From contig NC_087261.1 in assembly GCF_037042905.1 (NCBI RefSeq), positions 10,563,717-10,627,716 on the forward strand: 64,000 bases of DNA, in the 5' to 3' direction. The notes below the pieces were generated by a model. That model searched no databases and was not told the origin of the DNA. It saw only the letters and a program-made list of their open reading frames with translations. This DNA comes from Lytechinus pictus. Taxonomy: Eukaryota; Echinodermata; Echinoidea; Temnopleuroida; Toxopneustidae. Shown piece after piece: positions 51,747 through 63,400 of this stretch. The stretch's first letter is position 1. Each line of letters opens with the position of its first letter. Made by a program: the position numbers and the translations under genes.

Positions 51747-52654
51747 TTAATGCTATTCTATCACGAATAATCATGTTTTTGATACATCAGAAATTGAGGT
51801 ATATGTTACTTTCCAATATCCAAATCAGAATTATGTTTAGAAAAAGGCAGGAGGGCTTCTGCTTTAACTCTACCAGGTCTCCCCTACATAATGTTAAGAA
51901 TGATCAGATAAAGGCTAATTTATTGTTATTACAATTGTGTCCTGAAACCATGTGTAGACTAATATGAAATGTTTAATAGAATCTATGCATGGGTTACTTT
52001 GTCACAATTATCCATTTGTTTTCTTGAGCTAAATCCATTCCACTTTGTTCAGACCCAGTGCATTTTACCCCATTCCCTACTGAATTACACCCTTGGCAAA
52101 CAGTTTGACCCCCCACCCACCCGAATGAGAATTTTGTCTTAAATAGTGGTAAACTTTTATGTGTTCATTTTAGACTTCAGTATACTTACCTTTAACTGAA
52201 AGGTACCCATTAGGATTTAAAGCCACTTTGATATTTCTAGCAATTGAGTTTGGCTAGAACTCTCCAAGCGAATGGAGAAAGGGCGCTGGAGGTCATTATC
52301 TTCCATGTCTCAAAGTTTCAATACAATATATTTTTCTGTTTATTTGAATTTCCTGAAGGTAATAATTTTTCCAGAAAATTTGTCCTCTGTTATTGTCATC
52401 ATAAAGTACATTGTCATAATGTTGCTCTGTTCTTATTATGTTGACAAACTTGTCTACATCAGTTTATAAATTCCATTATGTTACCAAGATTTTACTTTTA
52501 AAAAGTATGTAGAATCTATGAGATATTGAATTAAATACATAATACAATCCACATTACTTTTGATTTAATTTTGTTATTTGTACACATAAGTGTGTTTAGC
52601 ATTCTATACGTTGGCCTTCCATAGTTCCATTGTCAATTATTAGAGTCCCATAAA

Positions 52655-53316
52655 AGGGGAAGTTCACCCAAAGAAAAAGGTTTATTGTAAAAAAATATTA
52701 AAAAAAGGATTGGTGAAGGTTTGAGGAAAATCCATTAAAAATAGATTCAGAAAGTTATTTGAATTTTAAGTTTTTGATTTGTGATGTCACATATATGAGC
52801 AGCTGTCCCATACGTTATTAATATAAAATGCATACATTTCTATTATAATAATAATAATAATATAGGGTATTTATTTTGCGCACATATCCACCTTGTTAGG
52901 TGCTCAAGGCGCTCCTATATTACCCGGCTAAGCTAGGCGTTCATAGCGCACACAGCTTTTTAAGGAATTACTTCCTACCGGTACCCATTTACCTCACCTG
53001 GGTTGAGTGCAGCACATTGTGGATCAGTTTCTTTCATCTATATGATGAATGTTTTTTTTTTCTGTTAGGAGTGGGTGTGAAGTAATGTCTAGATTTACAA
53101 TAAAACCTATTAAATTTTTGTTGAGGATATGACATTTCATTGATTTTTTTTTTTACTACACAGTATATGGTGAAGCTGCTCGCATATTACAACACAAGTC
53201 ACAATAATAAAATTGTAAGAACTTTTTCAATCTGATAAATTTTCCTCAACCTTCAATGTTTTTCAGTATTTTTTCTGCTATTTTTACAATAAACCTTTTG
53301 TCAGGGTGAACTTCCA
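52655..53316. mobile_element. TIR MITE, AAGGGGAAGTTCACCC family, interrupted by a SINE-like insert
   Basis: GGGGAAGTTCACCCAAAGAA is inverted at the right as TCAGGGTGAACTTCC. Paired AGGTTTATTGTAAAAA / TTTTTACAATAAACCT and GAAGGTTTGAGGAAAATCC / GTT-containing complement near 53240-53255. The left segment of this family is what is tandemly repeated before EIF3E exon 2. The centre holds the SINE-like piece at 52850-53035. Confidence 0.7.
52850..53035 (-). repeat. SINE body fragment nested in a MITE
   Basis: Starts in AATAATAATAAT and contains TTACTTCCTACCGGTACCCA and TTACCTCACCTGGGT, matching the body of the - strand SINE at 41665-41940. The tRNA-like head is absent. Confidence 0.55.
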
Positions 53317-53333
53317 ATTTAAATTCTGCAAAC

Positions 53334-53456
53334 CAGGGCCCTGTTACACAAACCTTAGCGGTTGATCTGAGGGCTGATTTTAAAGATTAAGTACATTGTA
53401 CAATCAATTGTACAAATCAACCTAACAATCACTGATATTTGTTTTACAGGCCCCTA
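53334..53456. mobile_element. Hairpin MITE, TAACACAAAGG-like, diverged
   Basis: GGGCCCTGTTACACAAACCTT at the left and TGTTTTACAGGCCCC at the right are roughly inverted. TACATTGTACAATC and AATTGTACAAATC form an inner hairpin. Same style as 35879-36173. Confidence 0.5.
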
Positions 53457-53475
53457 GGCATTTTTTTCACTAATG

Positions 53476-53690
53476 GGGAGTTGCAAGAAACTTGCATTTG
53501 ATCGCAAGTCACTTTCAGATCTCCATTTCATTCCAAATTTGCAATTGATTGATGGTTTCCTTCTTGCATCAACAAATATTAATTGATTTGCTTTTAATTA
53601 AAATTGATCTATCAATTGTAAATTTGCACTTGAAATTTTCAATTTAATGCAAATATTTTCATAATTTGTTGAAACAGCACCCTAATTTTG
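53476..53690. mobile_element. Diverged hairpin MITE related to 49422-49641
   Basis: GTTGCAAGAAACTTGCATTT at the left, AATTTGTTGAAACAGCACCC at the right, and AATTGATTGA / ATTGATCTATCAATTG inside. Pairing is weaker than in the intron 12 relative. Confidence 0.4.
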
Positions 53691-55636
53691 CAAGATTTGA
53701 CTTAGCCTATAATCTAGGCTGAGGCTGATGCTATAACTGCTCTTATGCCAAACGATACAAAAATACTGCCACTGCCAATGGCTGCAGCTAATGTTTGTAG
53801 TCTCACTGTATCAGACATACGATTGCGTTACGTGTAACAGCATCAGACTCGTAAAAGGAAAGACTATACTTGCAGCCTCCGTCTAGATCATACTTATTTT
53901 AAAGAGGATCAAAGCTTGTAAATAAAAAAAGGATAAAAAGTGTAGCATAATAACACACGCACATGATAATTTCAAAAGATTTATTCATCAATGTACATAA
54001 TATGTATTACAAAATTGATTGATTTTTACATTTGAAAATTGAAAAAAAAAAAGAGTGCAAGTTCGTAGAATTTGTAACAAATTTTTAATTTACTCCTTTG
54101 CAATAAAAACAAGCAATGCGTGCATAAGCCCAGCTCAATATACTAGTAATTCAATCAAATTGCATTTTTACTTGAAAAAAAAAAGTTGAATATATGCATC
54201 CATGAAGAACGTTGGAATAAAAAAGAAATTAATTCTGAATGCAATAGGAAGAAAAATACCAGTTTCCTTTCATTTTAAGATAAGAAAAAAAAATGGTTTG
54301 GGTCACTACATTGTTAAATATTGATGGAAGAGTGAATAAAGTAATACGTAATGATTATTGTAATCCTATCCCACTTCTACACAAAACTGAAATATAAATT
54401 TATGTAACTTACAAGGTTATTACGTTGCTACTGCTAATTGCACATTTGACAAAATGAATTCTCATCGTATCTGTAAAGGGTTACTCAAGCCTGAAAATGA
54501 TAAGTATATACAAATATTTCAATGAAATCAGCAAATCACTATAAATCTAATCAAATCAGATTTCACAGATATCACAAAGTTATGAATGTATTAAAAGTTT
54601 TGCACTATTTCTGGTGAAGCAGTCATATGCATGTCATCATGGTTCATGAAATTCAATTGATAAACTGGTGTCAAGTCCTTCAATAATTTAACTTTTTTTC
54701 CCAAACTCTCATGATACAAAATCTTACAGTAACGATGATCTTAAACAATAAACGAGGAATCGTATACAATTCAAACACAAAAATAATATATTTTTTTTGT
54801 ATTATCAATTTACAAATAAAAAAATTGAAAGATATGACACCATCAGATCACACAGTGAATGATCACTTTACTTGCACACAACTGTTTCACTGAAATAACT
54901 CAATTATTTTTGAAAAGATTTTGATGGAACTTTTGTGTCTTGTTTGTTTGAATTTAAATGTATCAATTTATGCATATTATTTTCAGGTTGAATTACCCTA
55001 TTTGAACTTATCTTAAAACCCCTTTTCAATATATACATTCTAAAACATTCTGTATACACAGAAAATATCAAATTAGTGATAAAGTATTCTTCCATGACAA
55101 ACAATGACTTACATGTACAAATAACAGGTTATGAAAGAAATCCATATTAAACTAATCAAGTATTACATGTTTTTTTTTGGTAATTTTCTCGGAACACTAC
55201 TCTGAAACAAATATTTTTCAAACTTTAACAAAATTTGGATGACGAAACATTTTTTTAAAGCATAAGCCAGAAGTCGACATATTATTAATATAAATTGAAG
55301 GCAATACCAGGATGTGCCCGAGTAGAAAATAGATCAACCCATCAAGAAAAATAGTTTCATATTTTCATAAACTAATCTATTGTCATAAATAGAATGTACT
55401 TGAATATATTAATTACATTACATTAATCATGATTACACCAAACATACATACTCTCGGTTTAGAATGGATAAAGCGTGGCTTGATTCCAGGATTTGATCGT
55501 AATTGAAAGTGAAAATAAATTGCGAGTGTGTTATATCAATCATCACAATGTCATAGAATTCACTTCCGAGCTATCAGACAGCCATTTTAATTTCATTTTT
55601 ACTAGTACTACATACATGGAGCTGGAGGTGACATCA
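53691..55636. other. Intergenic AT-rich DNA, no recognised gene
   Basis: Between the convergent EIF3E and PPT1 genes. Many A/T runs, scattered short frames on both strands and no conserved motif. Part may be untranslated RNA of either gene, but nothing in the sequence shows it. Confidence 0.4.
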
Positions 55637-55806
55637 AGGCTATGTAACACAAAGGATGGCGATCATTCGCTAATCGCAATGACCAATCATGATCAACGTT
55701 ACATGCAGGTTTTGATGAAAACACTGACCAGGAACCAATCATAAGTGCTCTTACTTATTTGCAATATACATTAGTTATCACAAACCTTTGTGTAAAGGAG
55801 TCATGG
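55637..55806. mobile_element. Hairpin MITE, TAACACAAAGG family, copy 3
   Basis: GGCTATGTAACACAAAGGAT at the left and CACAAACCTTTGTGTAAAGG at the right resemble the ends at 35879 and 36043, with GCGATCATTCGCTAATCGC inside. Confidence 0.5.
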
Positions 55807-55927
55807 AGTAGTCTGCAGGCGCATACCCTATGGTGTTTGAATAGTGCATAATACGAAGAGTCTGAAATATGAGACTAGATTCTTTCATGCACCGTGGCTG
55901 CTTCTAAGTCTTTTTGACCAAGGCAGA

Positions 55928-56235
55928 GGCCCGTATTCTGAAGTCGGGTTTAACTTAAACTCTGGTTTAAAGTAGTGGTTTAAGTATGGATAGCCAATTG
56001 TTACATAAATCACTAACGGTAGAGATATATTTCAGCTCATTTGGCTCTTAAATCATTCATAATTGTCTAGGAAGTAAAAATAGATGATTTTCTTCACTAT
56101 CGATGAATCAGGAAAGAGCACAGTAAACATAAGAAACATACAACTTAATATAAAGTTTGACACCTTTGGCTTCCCATAATTTTAGCACAGAGTTAGACCA
56201 TGGTCTAAGTTAAACCTGACTTCAGAATACGGGCC
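55928..56235. mobile_element. TIR MITE GGCCCGTATTCTGAAGTC
   Basis: GGCCCGTATTCTGAAGTCGG is inverted as GACTTCAGAATACGGGCC, with paired GGTTTAACTTAAAC / CTAAGTTAAACC. About 308 bp, non-coding, intergenic. Confidence 0.75.
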
Positions 56236-56679
56236 AGAGGGTTTAGATTCTAGTCTCCACACTAGACATGGTTTAATTTGTTAAAGTGTCAATTCTGAGT
56301 CTGCACTTGCAGACTAGCCCTGCTAGCCCTGGGGAGAGAAAGGCATTGATGGTGAACTTGTGCATACAATCTACTCAAAGGAAAGAAACATTGATCTTTG
56401 CAGGCAGGTCGTGGAAAGGTTTCATCAGTGAAAGAAATGTATGACATAGATATAACCAATCAGCCAAAAGGAAGGAGGAAGGAGAAAATTAGAGGTTGAA
56501 AAATAGCAACTAGAAAAAAGTGAAAAGTTATACCAACAGTGTAAATATTAAAAATGTTTCGCTTTCTGAACATAATTAGACTGCAGGCACAGGCACCATA
56601 TTAATAGTTAAGTAACTTTTTTGACAATATTTTACCAAAACATAGGTTGTGTGCCTTCTTGCTGTGTAGGGGCATGAGG

Positions 56680-57110
56680 AATGGGGGCTAGGAACCCGGG
56701 GGGGCTACTCGATTTATAACATGATACCTATGTGCCACACCAAAGTAAAAAATAGGGGGCTCTGGAACTAAATCAAGGTTTTAAAAAGGGGGTCTCCAGA
56801 ACGGCTCTTGGATCAACGATTGCTAAAAATGCAATGCTCTGGAACTGACCACATAAAAACCAAAAGTTCATGATATCATACTGTACATGGTAGCAGCAAT
56901 GGTAGCGCACTGGAAAGAGAATCACAAATTTGAGGGTCTCTGGAACGGGGAAAAATAGGAATTTCTATGGCTTTTGAAATTGGTGATGCTCTTGAGCGGA
57001 AATTTAGGCTGAAAATGTGGGTCTCGACCGCAGCACATATGTATCTTACATGTATACTTAGTAGTCCCCCCCCCCCCCACACCTACCCCCGGCTAGGAAC
57101 ACTAGACATG
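56680..57110 (-). repeat. G-run-rich dispersed repeat
   Basis: Short unique words between G runs (GGGGGCTCTGGAAC, AAAAAGGGGGTCTCC). The GGGAA.A.TAGGAATTTCTATGG..GGAAATTTAGGCTG stretch at 56940-57020 is shared with 11155-11235, and the style mirrors 8665-9045. Confidence 0.5.
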
Positions 57111-57190
57111 ACCCTATCCCACATATTTTAAAAGAACCAAGATCTCCTGAGACCTGTACCCTCCCAAACCAATATTCTGCATAGTTATCT

Positions 57191-57196
57191 TTTATT
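57191..57196 (-). terminator. PPT1: Candidate PPT1 polyadenylation signal AATAAA
   Basis: TTTATT on the + strand is AATAAA on the - strand, 87 bases downstream of the PPT1 stop codon. It is the first canonical signal after the stop; a very short 3' UTR would result, so a later signal is possible. Confidence 0.35.
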
Positions 57197-57282
57197 TGCC
57201 ATTTTCAGGTAAGACACAAACATAATTAATCAAATATATTTGCTTAACCAAACAAACGCCATGTACGTCTATGGAATGTCAT

Positions 57283-57405
57283 CTACTTCATATAGGGAAT
57301 CAGATTAGCCTCAAACCATTCATCTGTGAATTGCAAATGATCCCAAGGGGCTGTGAGGAAGACTAACTTCTTGTCAGCATCCATCTGCTTCAAGCCAAGC
57401 TTGTC
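57283..57405 (-). CDS. PPT1: PPT1 terminal coding exon
   Basis: Encodes [20 protein letters not shown], then [20 protein letters not shown] and a TAG stop. Contains the catalytic His in DHLQ. Acceptor CACAG. The human protein reads DHLQLSEEWF at the same place. Confidence 0.93.
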   Translation of the reverse strand, partial: DKLGLKQMDADKKLVFLTAPWDHLQFTDEWFEANLIPYMK

Positions 57406-60400
57406 CTGTGAAACAAAAACAACAGAAAGAATGGCTTGAGACCACAGGCGATCATTTCATGAGATTTTGGGTCAATTAAGGGGATATATATATATATGCA
57501 TACATCCTACGTTAGGGTGAAGGCTATGAATGGGTTTATTCCGTTATAATATATATTTAGACGTTAAGTCGAAGGTAGAGGGCGTTAAGGCGCATTGTGA
57601 ACATTGAAAGATAACAAAAAATCACCTTAACTGCAGATGCAGAAAGATAAAGATATATATATATATATATGTGTGTGTGGGTATATATATATATATATAT
57701 ATTTACAATTTTTTCAAAAAAAAAGAAGAATTGATGGCTGAAACATTCAACAGCCACTGAACTTTTGTAATTATTAGAAGGCTAGATGACACTCAAGTAT
57801 CAGCTGCATATCTGACAATGGAGTTATCGCTTGTATATTTATGTCTATATAATAAATAATTAATTACATGTTTATATATAAATCATCTTTATTTGATGAT
57901 CAAATAAAAGAGAAAGGTGATATATAAATGAAAGAGATGGAGAGAGGAGTCATATAGTAGAAAATTACAAAAGATATACCATCACTTTGTGATATACATT
58001 AATAAATACATGTAGGCATCGCCACAACAAAAAGAGAACTTATAACTTATCATATAAGTTATTCATACTCATATAATCTTAATCATTGTGAATTTGATCT
58101 GAAAACAGACAAGTGTTGTGCTATTGAAAGTAAACATGACCTCATGGGAAGCCCCGAGCACAACTATCCCAGGAAATAATCATATATATATCTCAATAGT
58201 TTAGGGTTTCAATCACCCATTAAGGACATAATTAAATCCTCCTCCACATTCACATATCAATAAAAAATTAATTGAATTAATGAGGAAATGTATCATCAGG
58301 TTATGCAAGATTTGAGGAATCAATGTAGAATAAATTGATATGAAATTGAATTTAACTAAAAAAGAAGCAAAGACATAAATGCAAATTGAAGGAGTTATTC
58401 AAATGAATTTTTGTTTTATTAGTTTGTCTATTTAAAGTTTGTACATGTAGTTCAGGATCCATCTACCTATATCAATAAATAGTTATCTTTCACATTTTAA
58501 TTTTTATTTCTGTGCATATGGTTGCTAGGTTGAATAGACCTTGTATTTCAAATTAGGGGGGAAATTCATATTAGCTTTATCACAAAATGATAATCTTTTC
58601 AACAAGTATCTTTTTATGGCCTTTTGGCTTCTTATTCAAGCCACTTTATTCAAGCGGAGCAGTAGAACATAGTTTTCAATTCAATATCGCTTTTAAACTC
58701 AACTTGGAACCTGTTTGACAAGTAAAACAGGAAATAGTAATAGTAGTACCAGTGTTTGCAATAAAGCAGAAACCAATTAATGAAAGTGTTAGGCAGGGTC
58801 AGCAATTAACAAAGTACTAAAGATCATTTGAAAACAATAAGGGATGAAATACAAGACCTGCCACCAAAACCAACTATAAGTCACCCAAAAATTAATTCTG
58901 AGCTTTTCATTGTGATTGAAAATATCATATCCTAAGTTTTGAAATATTATACAACAAGTCAATACTTATTGACAACAACATACAAAAGTACTTGGTTGAA
59001 TACAGAAGAAATTCAGTGAGAGATTCGAAGCATATGGAGAAAACAGGGTTTGAAGTTTACTCAAACATGACATATGAACACTGTGCAATTGACAGTATAA
59101 CAAATTCTTACAGATATGCTATTTTCTGATTTTTATTATTTGAAGACCGAATTACTATTTTGGCTTATTACAGAGAACCTTCCCTGGCGACTTATTGTAG
59201 GTTATGAGGTGGCGATTCACCTAATGTAATTATGAACGAAAAAATGAAGAAAACAGAGAATACAGGCTTTAAAGAAATATTTCTATTATTTTGTATTTTT
59301 TACCTGAATGTATAGTTTGCTTTCTCTCAATGTGTACACGTCAGATGTATTCCCAGGAACATAGAAGCCAAACCACTGTAAATGAATGAAAAAAAATATA
59401 GATATAAATGAACAAAATCAACAAAATACATAAACAAGCAGGTATATAAACAGTAAATGAGATAGATATGGAAAAAATGAATGCATGTCAGACCCCAAAT
59501 TGTGCAAAATGTGATTTCATGTACAAATCTAATGCAAATTCCGTATGTAGCCAAAATTCATAAATATGCTGTTATGTTTACTTTTACTAATAAAAAAGCA
59601 ATTAGTGTCAAGTTATCTATGATGGATTTATAGTGTCAGTGAGGATTTCCATTAAAAAAGAAATAATAAATATTACGTTCGAAAAAAAATATATAAATGA
59701 GAAATCAAAAGAATTAAAAAAACACATATTCTTACCTCTGATTCTTTAGGCTCTACCATTGTGTCTTTGCCAAACATGACCATCACAAACTTATTCAACT
59801 TCACCAAATTCTTCTTGTATGTCTCATTCACACTCTGTAGAAAAAAAAAAAAATATAGTGGATGTCTGAATTAGCCTCCAGCCCTTTTTTGCTGGGGGGG
59901 GGGGGGGGATACAGAATATCATTTTCACAGGGGGTTGTAGCTGCAATGTTTTGACTACTTTTATCTGAGATTCCAATGGTCAAAATCATGACTTCATACA
60001 TATCTGATAAATTTTCAAATTTCTGATAAAAATAGAGGAATGTAATATAGTTTTATGATTTTTACTAAAAGTGTCCCAATAATCTTCTTCAAAACACATA
60101 AATGAATACATAAATGAAATATAAAACAAATAGGTTTTCATGCATGTCAGCATGTTTTGCAATCATTATATCTAATTCCATTTTATTGTCATTTACTGCT
60201 GTTTATTTCATTTCATTTCATTTCATTTCATTTCATTTATTTCACATTAAAAACCAATACACACAATTACAAAAGACAGAAAAGGAAATTACTCCATGTA
60301 TATATAAAAGAGAGAAATACATACAACAAAATTAAAATACAATGGTAAATAATGTGACCGGGGCTAGAAAAAGCAGAGCTTATCGAGTCTAGCCCCGGCA

Positions 60401-63400
60401 GAAATGGAGAATACAAGAAGGAAGGAGAGGCCCACCCCGGGAGCACGTACGGTCAGAGGCATTAGGCACTCTGACCGTGACCAACTAAGCTCCTGGAGTA
60501 GCTCTCTCCTCCAGTGAACACTTTAAAATCAACCTAATGGAAATAAGGGGGGGGGGCAGAAAAAAAAAGGGAATTAAAACGAGTTACACACTGATTTTGA
60601 TTAATGATTATTTAGAATTGCACAGATACCTTTTGTATTTCATCTTAAACTGCCGTAATGACGGACTTTGTTTGATGTTATCATCTAAAGCAGACCATAC
60701 TAGATAGCCCTGATACTTCACACTTCTCTGTCCTGTAGTGGTCCTGAAATATATGCTATGTAATTTCTTTGAGTTACGAGTATTGTGACAATGGACATCA
60801 CTATTGCATTTAAACCAATTTTGGAGTCATTTTGGAAGTAATCCCTTTTCAGACCTGTACATGAATTCTCCAAGTTGTAACTTACACAATTCGTATATAG
60901 TTAGTACTCTAAATTGTTTAAAAAGGTCTTTTGTGTGAGCCAGATAATGAGTTTTACCAATTAACCGGTATACGTAATGCACGCTTTTGCAACAGATATA
61001 ATCGATTTAACAATGTATTTGATGCATTCATCCAAAGCATATTCCCATATTGTAAGTGAGGTAGAACCAAGGTATTGTATAACAAGAGTAATACATTTGA
61101 TGGTAGTACAAATTTCAGCTTTGACATAACGCCAATTATTCTTGATATCTTCAGTGCGATATCGTTAACATGTAAAGACCATGATAATTTGTCATCAAAC
61201 TCCCCAAAAACGGGTACTACTCACTTGCTTTAAGGGTTCTGATGAGTCCGCAAACTTAAGTGAAAGTAAGCTCTTATCATATTGTTTATTACATGGGACA
61301 AAATGCATGAAATTTGTTTTGTCAATGTTTATCCTTAACCCATTCACTTTATACCAATCATTTACATTTTGTATTTCTTTATTCATGTTTTGTATTAAGG
61401 TACCTAGGTCTTTTGTTGTGTGTATGTCGCCATGTACGGACGTGTGCGATTTTAGCTCGTCCGTTGATTGATTTGAGTGCAGAATTACAGCTGTAACATC
61501 AGTTTGCTCATCGTTATTTATCGTCAGCGATCTTAACTATCTTTGTGAACATACATGCTAACTGGATTTTATTCTTCATTATATGTCATTTAGTGCTTGA
61601 TATTTTGATTTACTGTGATAACTTCGCAATGGAGAGGAGATCGAGACGTGGTGCAGATGACCACTCAAAGGACAACATACAAGATGAAGTTCGGAAAGCC
61701 CTAGAGGCTAGCTCAATAATCGACACTCTTGTAAGTAAAATAAAAGAAATTCTTATCGATGATTTAACTGCTGTCATAACTCAGAAAGTCGGAGAAGACT
61801 TGAAAGAATCTATTGATTTTGAGTTATCCTCAAGAGATAAGAGAATCACCGCTTTGGAAAGTGAAATTGTGAGCTTAAAAGAACAACAAGATGAATCTGA
61901 GCAATATTCCAGGAGAAACTGCCTTATTTTTCATGGTCTTAAGGAGAATGAAAATGAAAATACTACTAGAATAGTGAAAGAGGTGTGTGAGGAAAAGCTT
62001 GGAATCATTCTTCAAGATGGCGACATTGATAGGACGCACCGCCTTGGCGCGAAAAGTGGTAGATCACGTGGTATCATCATACGGTTCACCAATTACGACG
62101 CCAGAAACCGAGTATATCAAGCATGGAGACAATTGAGGGAGCAATCTGGTGACCCAATCTTCATTCAAGAGAGCTTAACGAGGTTAAGATCTGAACTCTT
62201 CAAAGAGGTCAAGTCTAAACAAAAAGGCAAATATAAAAGCATCTGGACGCAAGACGGTCGGATACGTGTGATAACCAATGGAGGTCATCGCTTCACATTA
62301 ACAAAGAGGTCTCACATGAGTAAACTTCAGTCTTCGGATTAGTTGATCTTCCAGGATTCCAATGGAAAGATTGGATCAAGTTTAGCCTCTTCTTATTTAC
62401 TCAATAGGTGATTTAAAAATTGGTCGCTATTCTCTTGAGTATCAAAACATTGCAACTCACGGAGATCATGAGATTCTATTTTACTATATACAGTTCATTG
62501 ACTTCGCGAATTGTCACTTCAATCTGACGTTCAGAACAATTGCGTAGCAATCCCAAGATGTCACAGCAAATTGACTGCTATGTTTGGTGCTCTTTTAAAA
62601 AACAGTTATGTGTTTTGCATGACTGTTCCGTTTTATGCATTGTCAAAGCAATCATTCACTTATAATGGACTCTAGATAAGTATATAGTTATGCGGCTAAT
62701 ATACGTCAAGCGTACAGCACTTCATTGACATTGACTTCTTTAAAATTTCCAAGTTGAGTGAACAGATATTAAACATAATAGGTCAATATAGCTGTATGAA
62801 CTGTACTTCGATCGATCTGGTCTTTTAGAGTTAGAGATTGATTTTATTCACATAATCGAAGAAGACTTTGTACTATGCCCTTATATCTTTTTAGTGTATG
62901 TGTGTTCAAAATTTGTACGTATTTTGATTTTCTTTGTTTTTTACATTTTGTATCAATAAGTTCCTTTTTGTGATGTCATTTGAATTACATGCTTTTAATT
63001 CAGACTTGAAGAATTTACTAGAATTGTATGATGATGGTAATACTGAAAATTTTAGCGCAGACCTCATTAATAATATGGTAAATACAGAAACAAAATATTT
63101 TTTACCTGATCAATTTAATAATGAAGTACTGTTACTGGATGAACAATACATATCTCTGATGCATATCAATTGTCGAAGTTTACAAAAAAAACTTTCACTC
63201 TATGGGTGAATTCCTAGATCTGATAAAGTGTAAATTCGATTTTATAGTGGTCAGCAAAACATGGCTTTCAGAAGGTCCAGATTGTCTCTTGTCTCTAACT
63301 GACTATGAATTTCATGGAAAAGGGCGACCATCCCGTGGTGGAGGAGTTGGAATATTTGCTAGAACTACATTTCATATTGTGGAAAGAACGGACTTGTCTG

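Noticed and set aside
61545..61628. N-terminal extension of the LINE ORF1 with a hydrophobic stretch
   Set aside because: No ATG in frame upstream of 61629; the stretch is more likely 5' UTR at the inversion junction.
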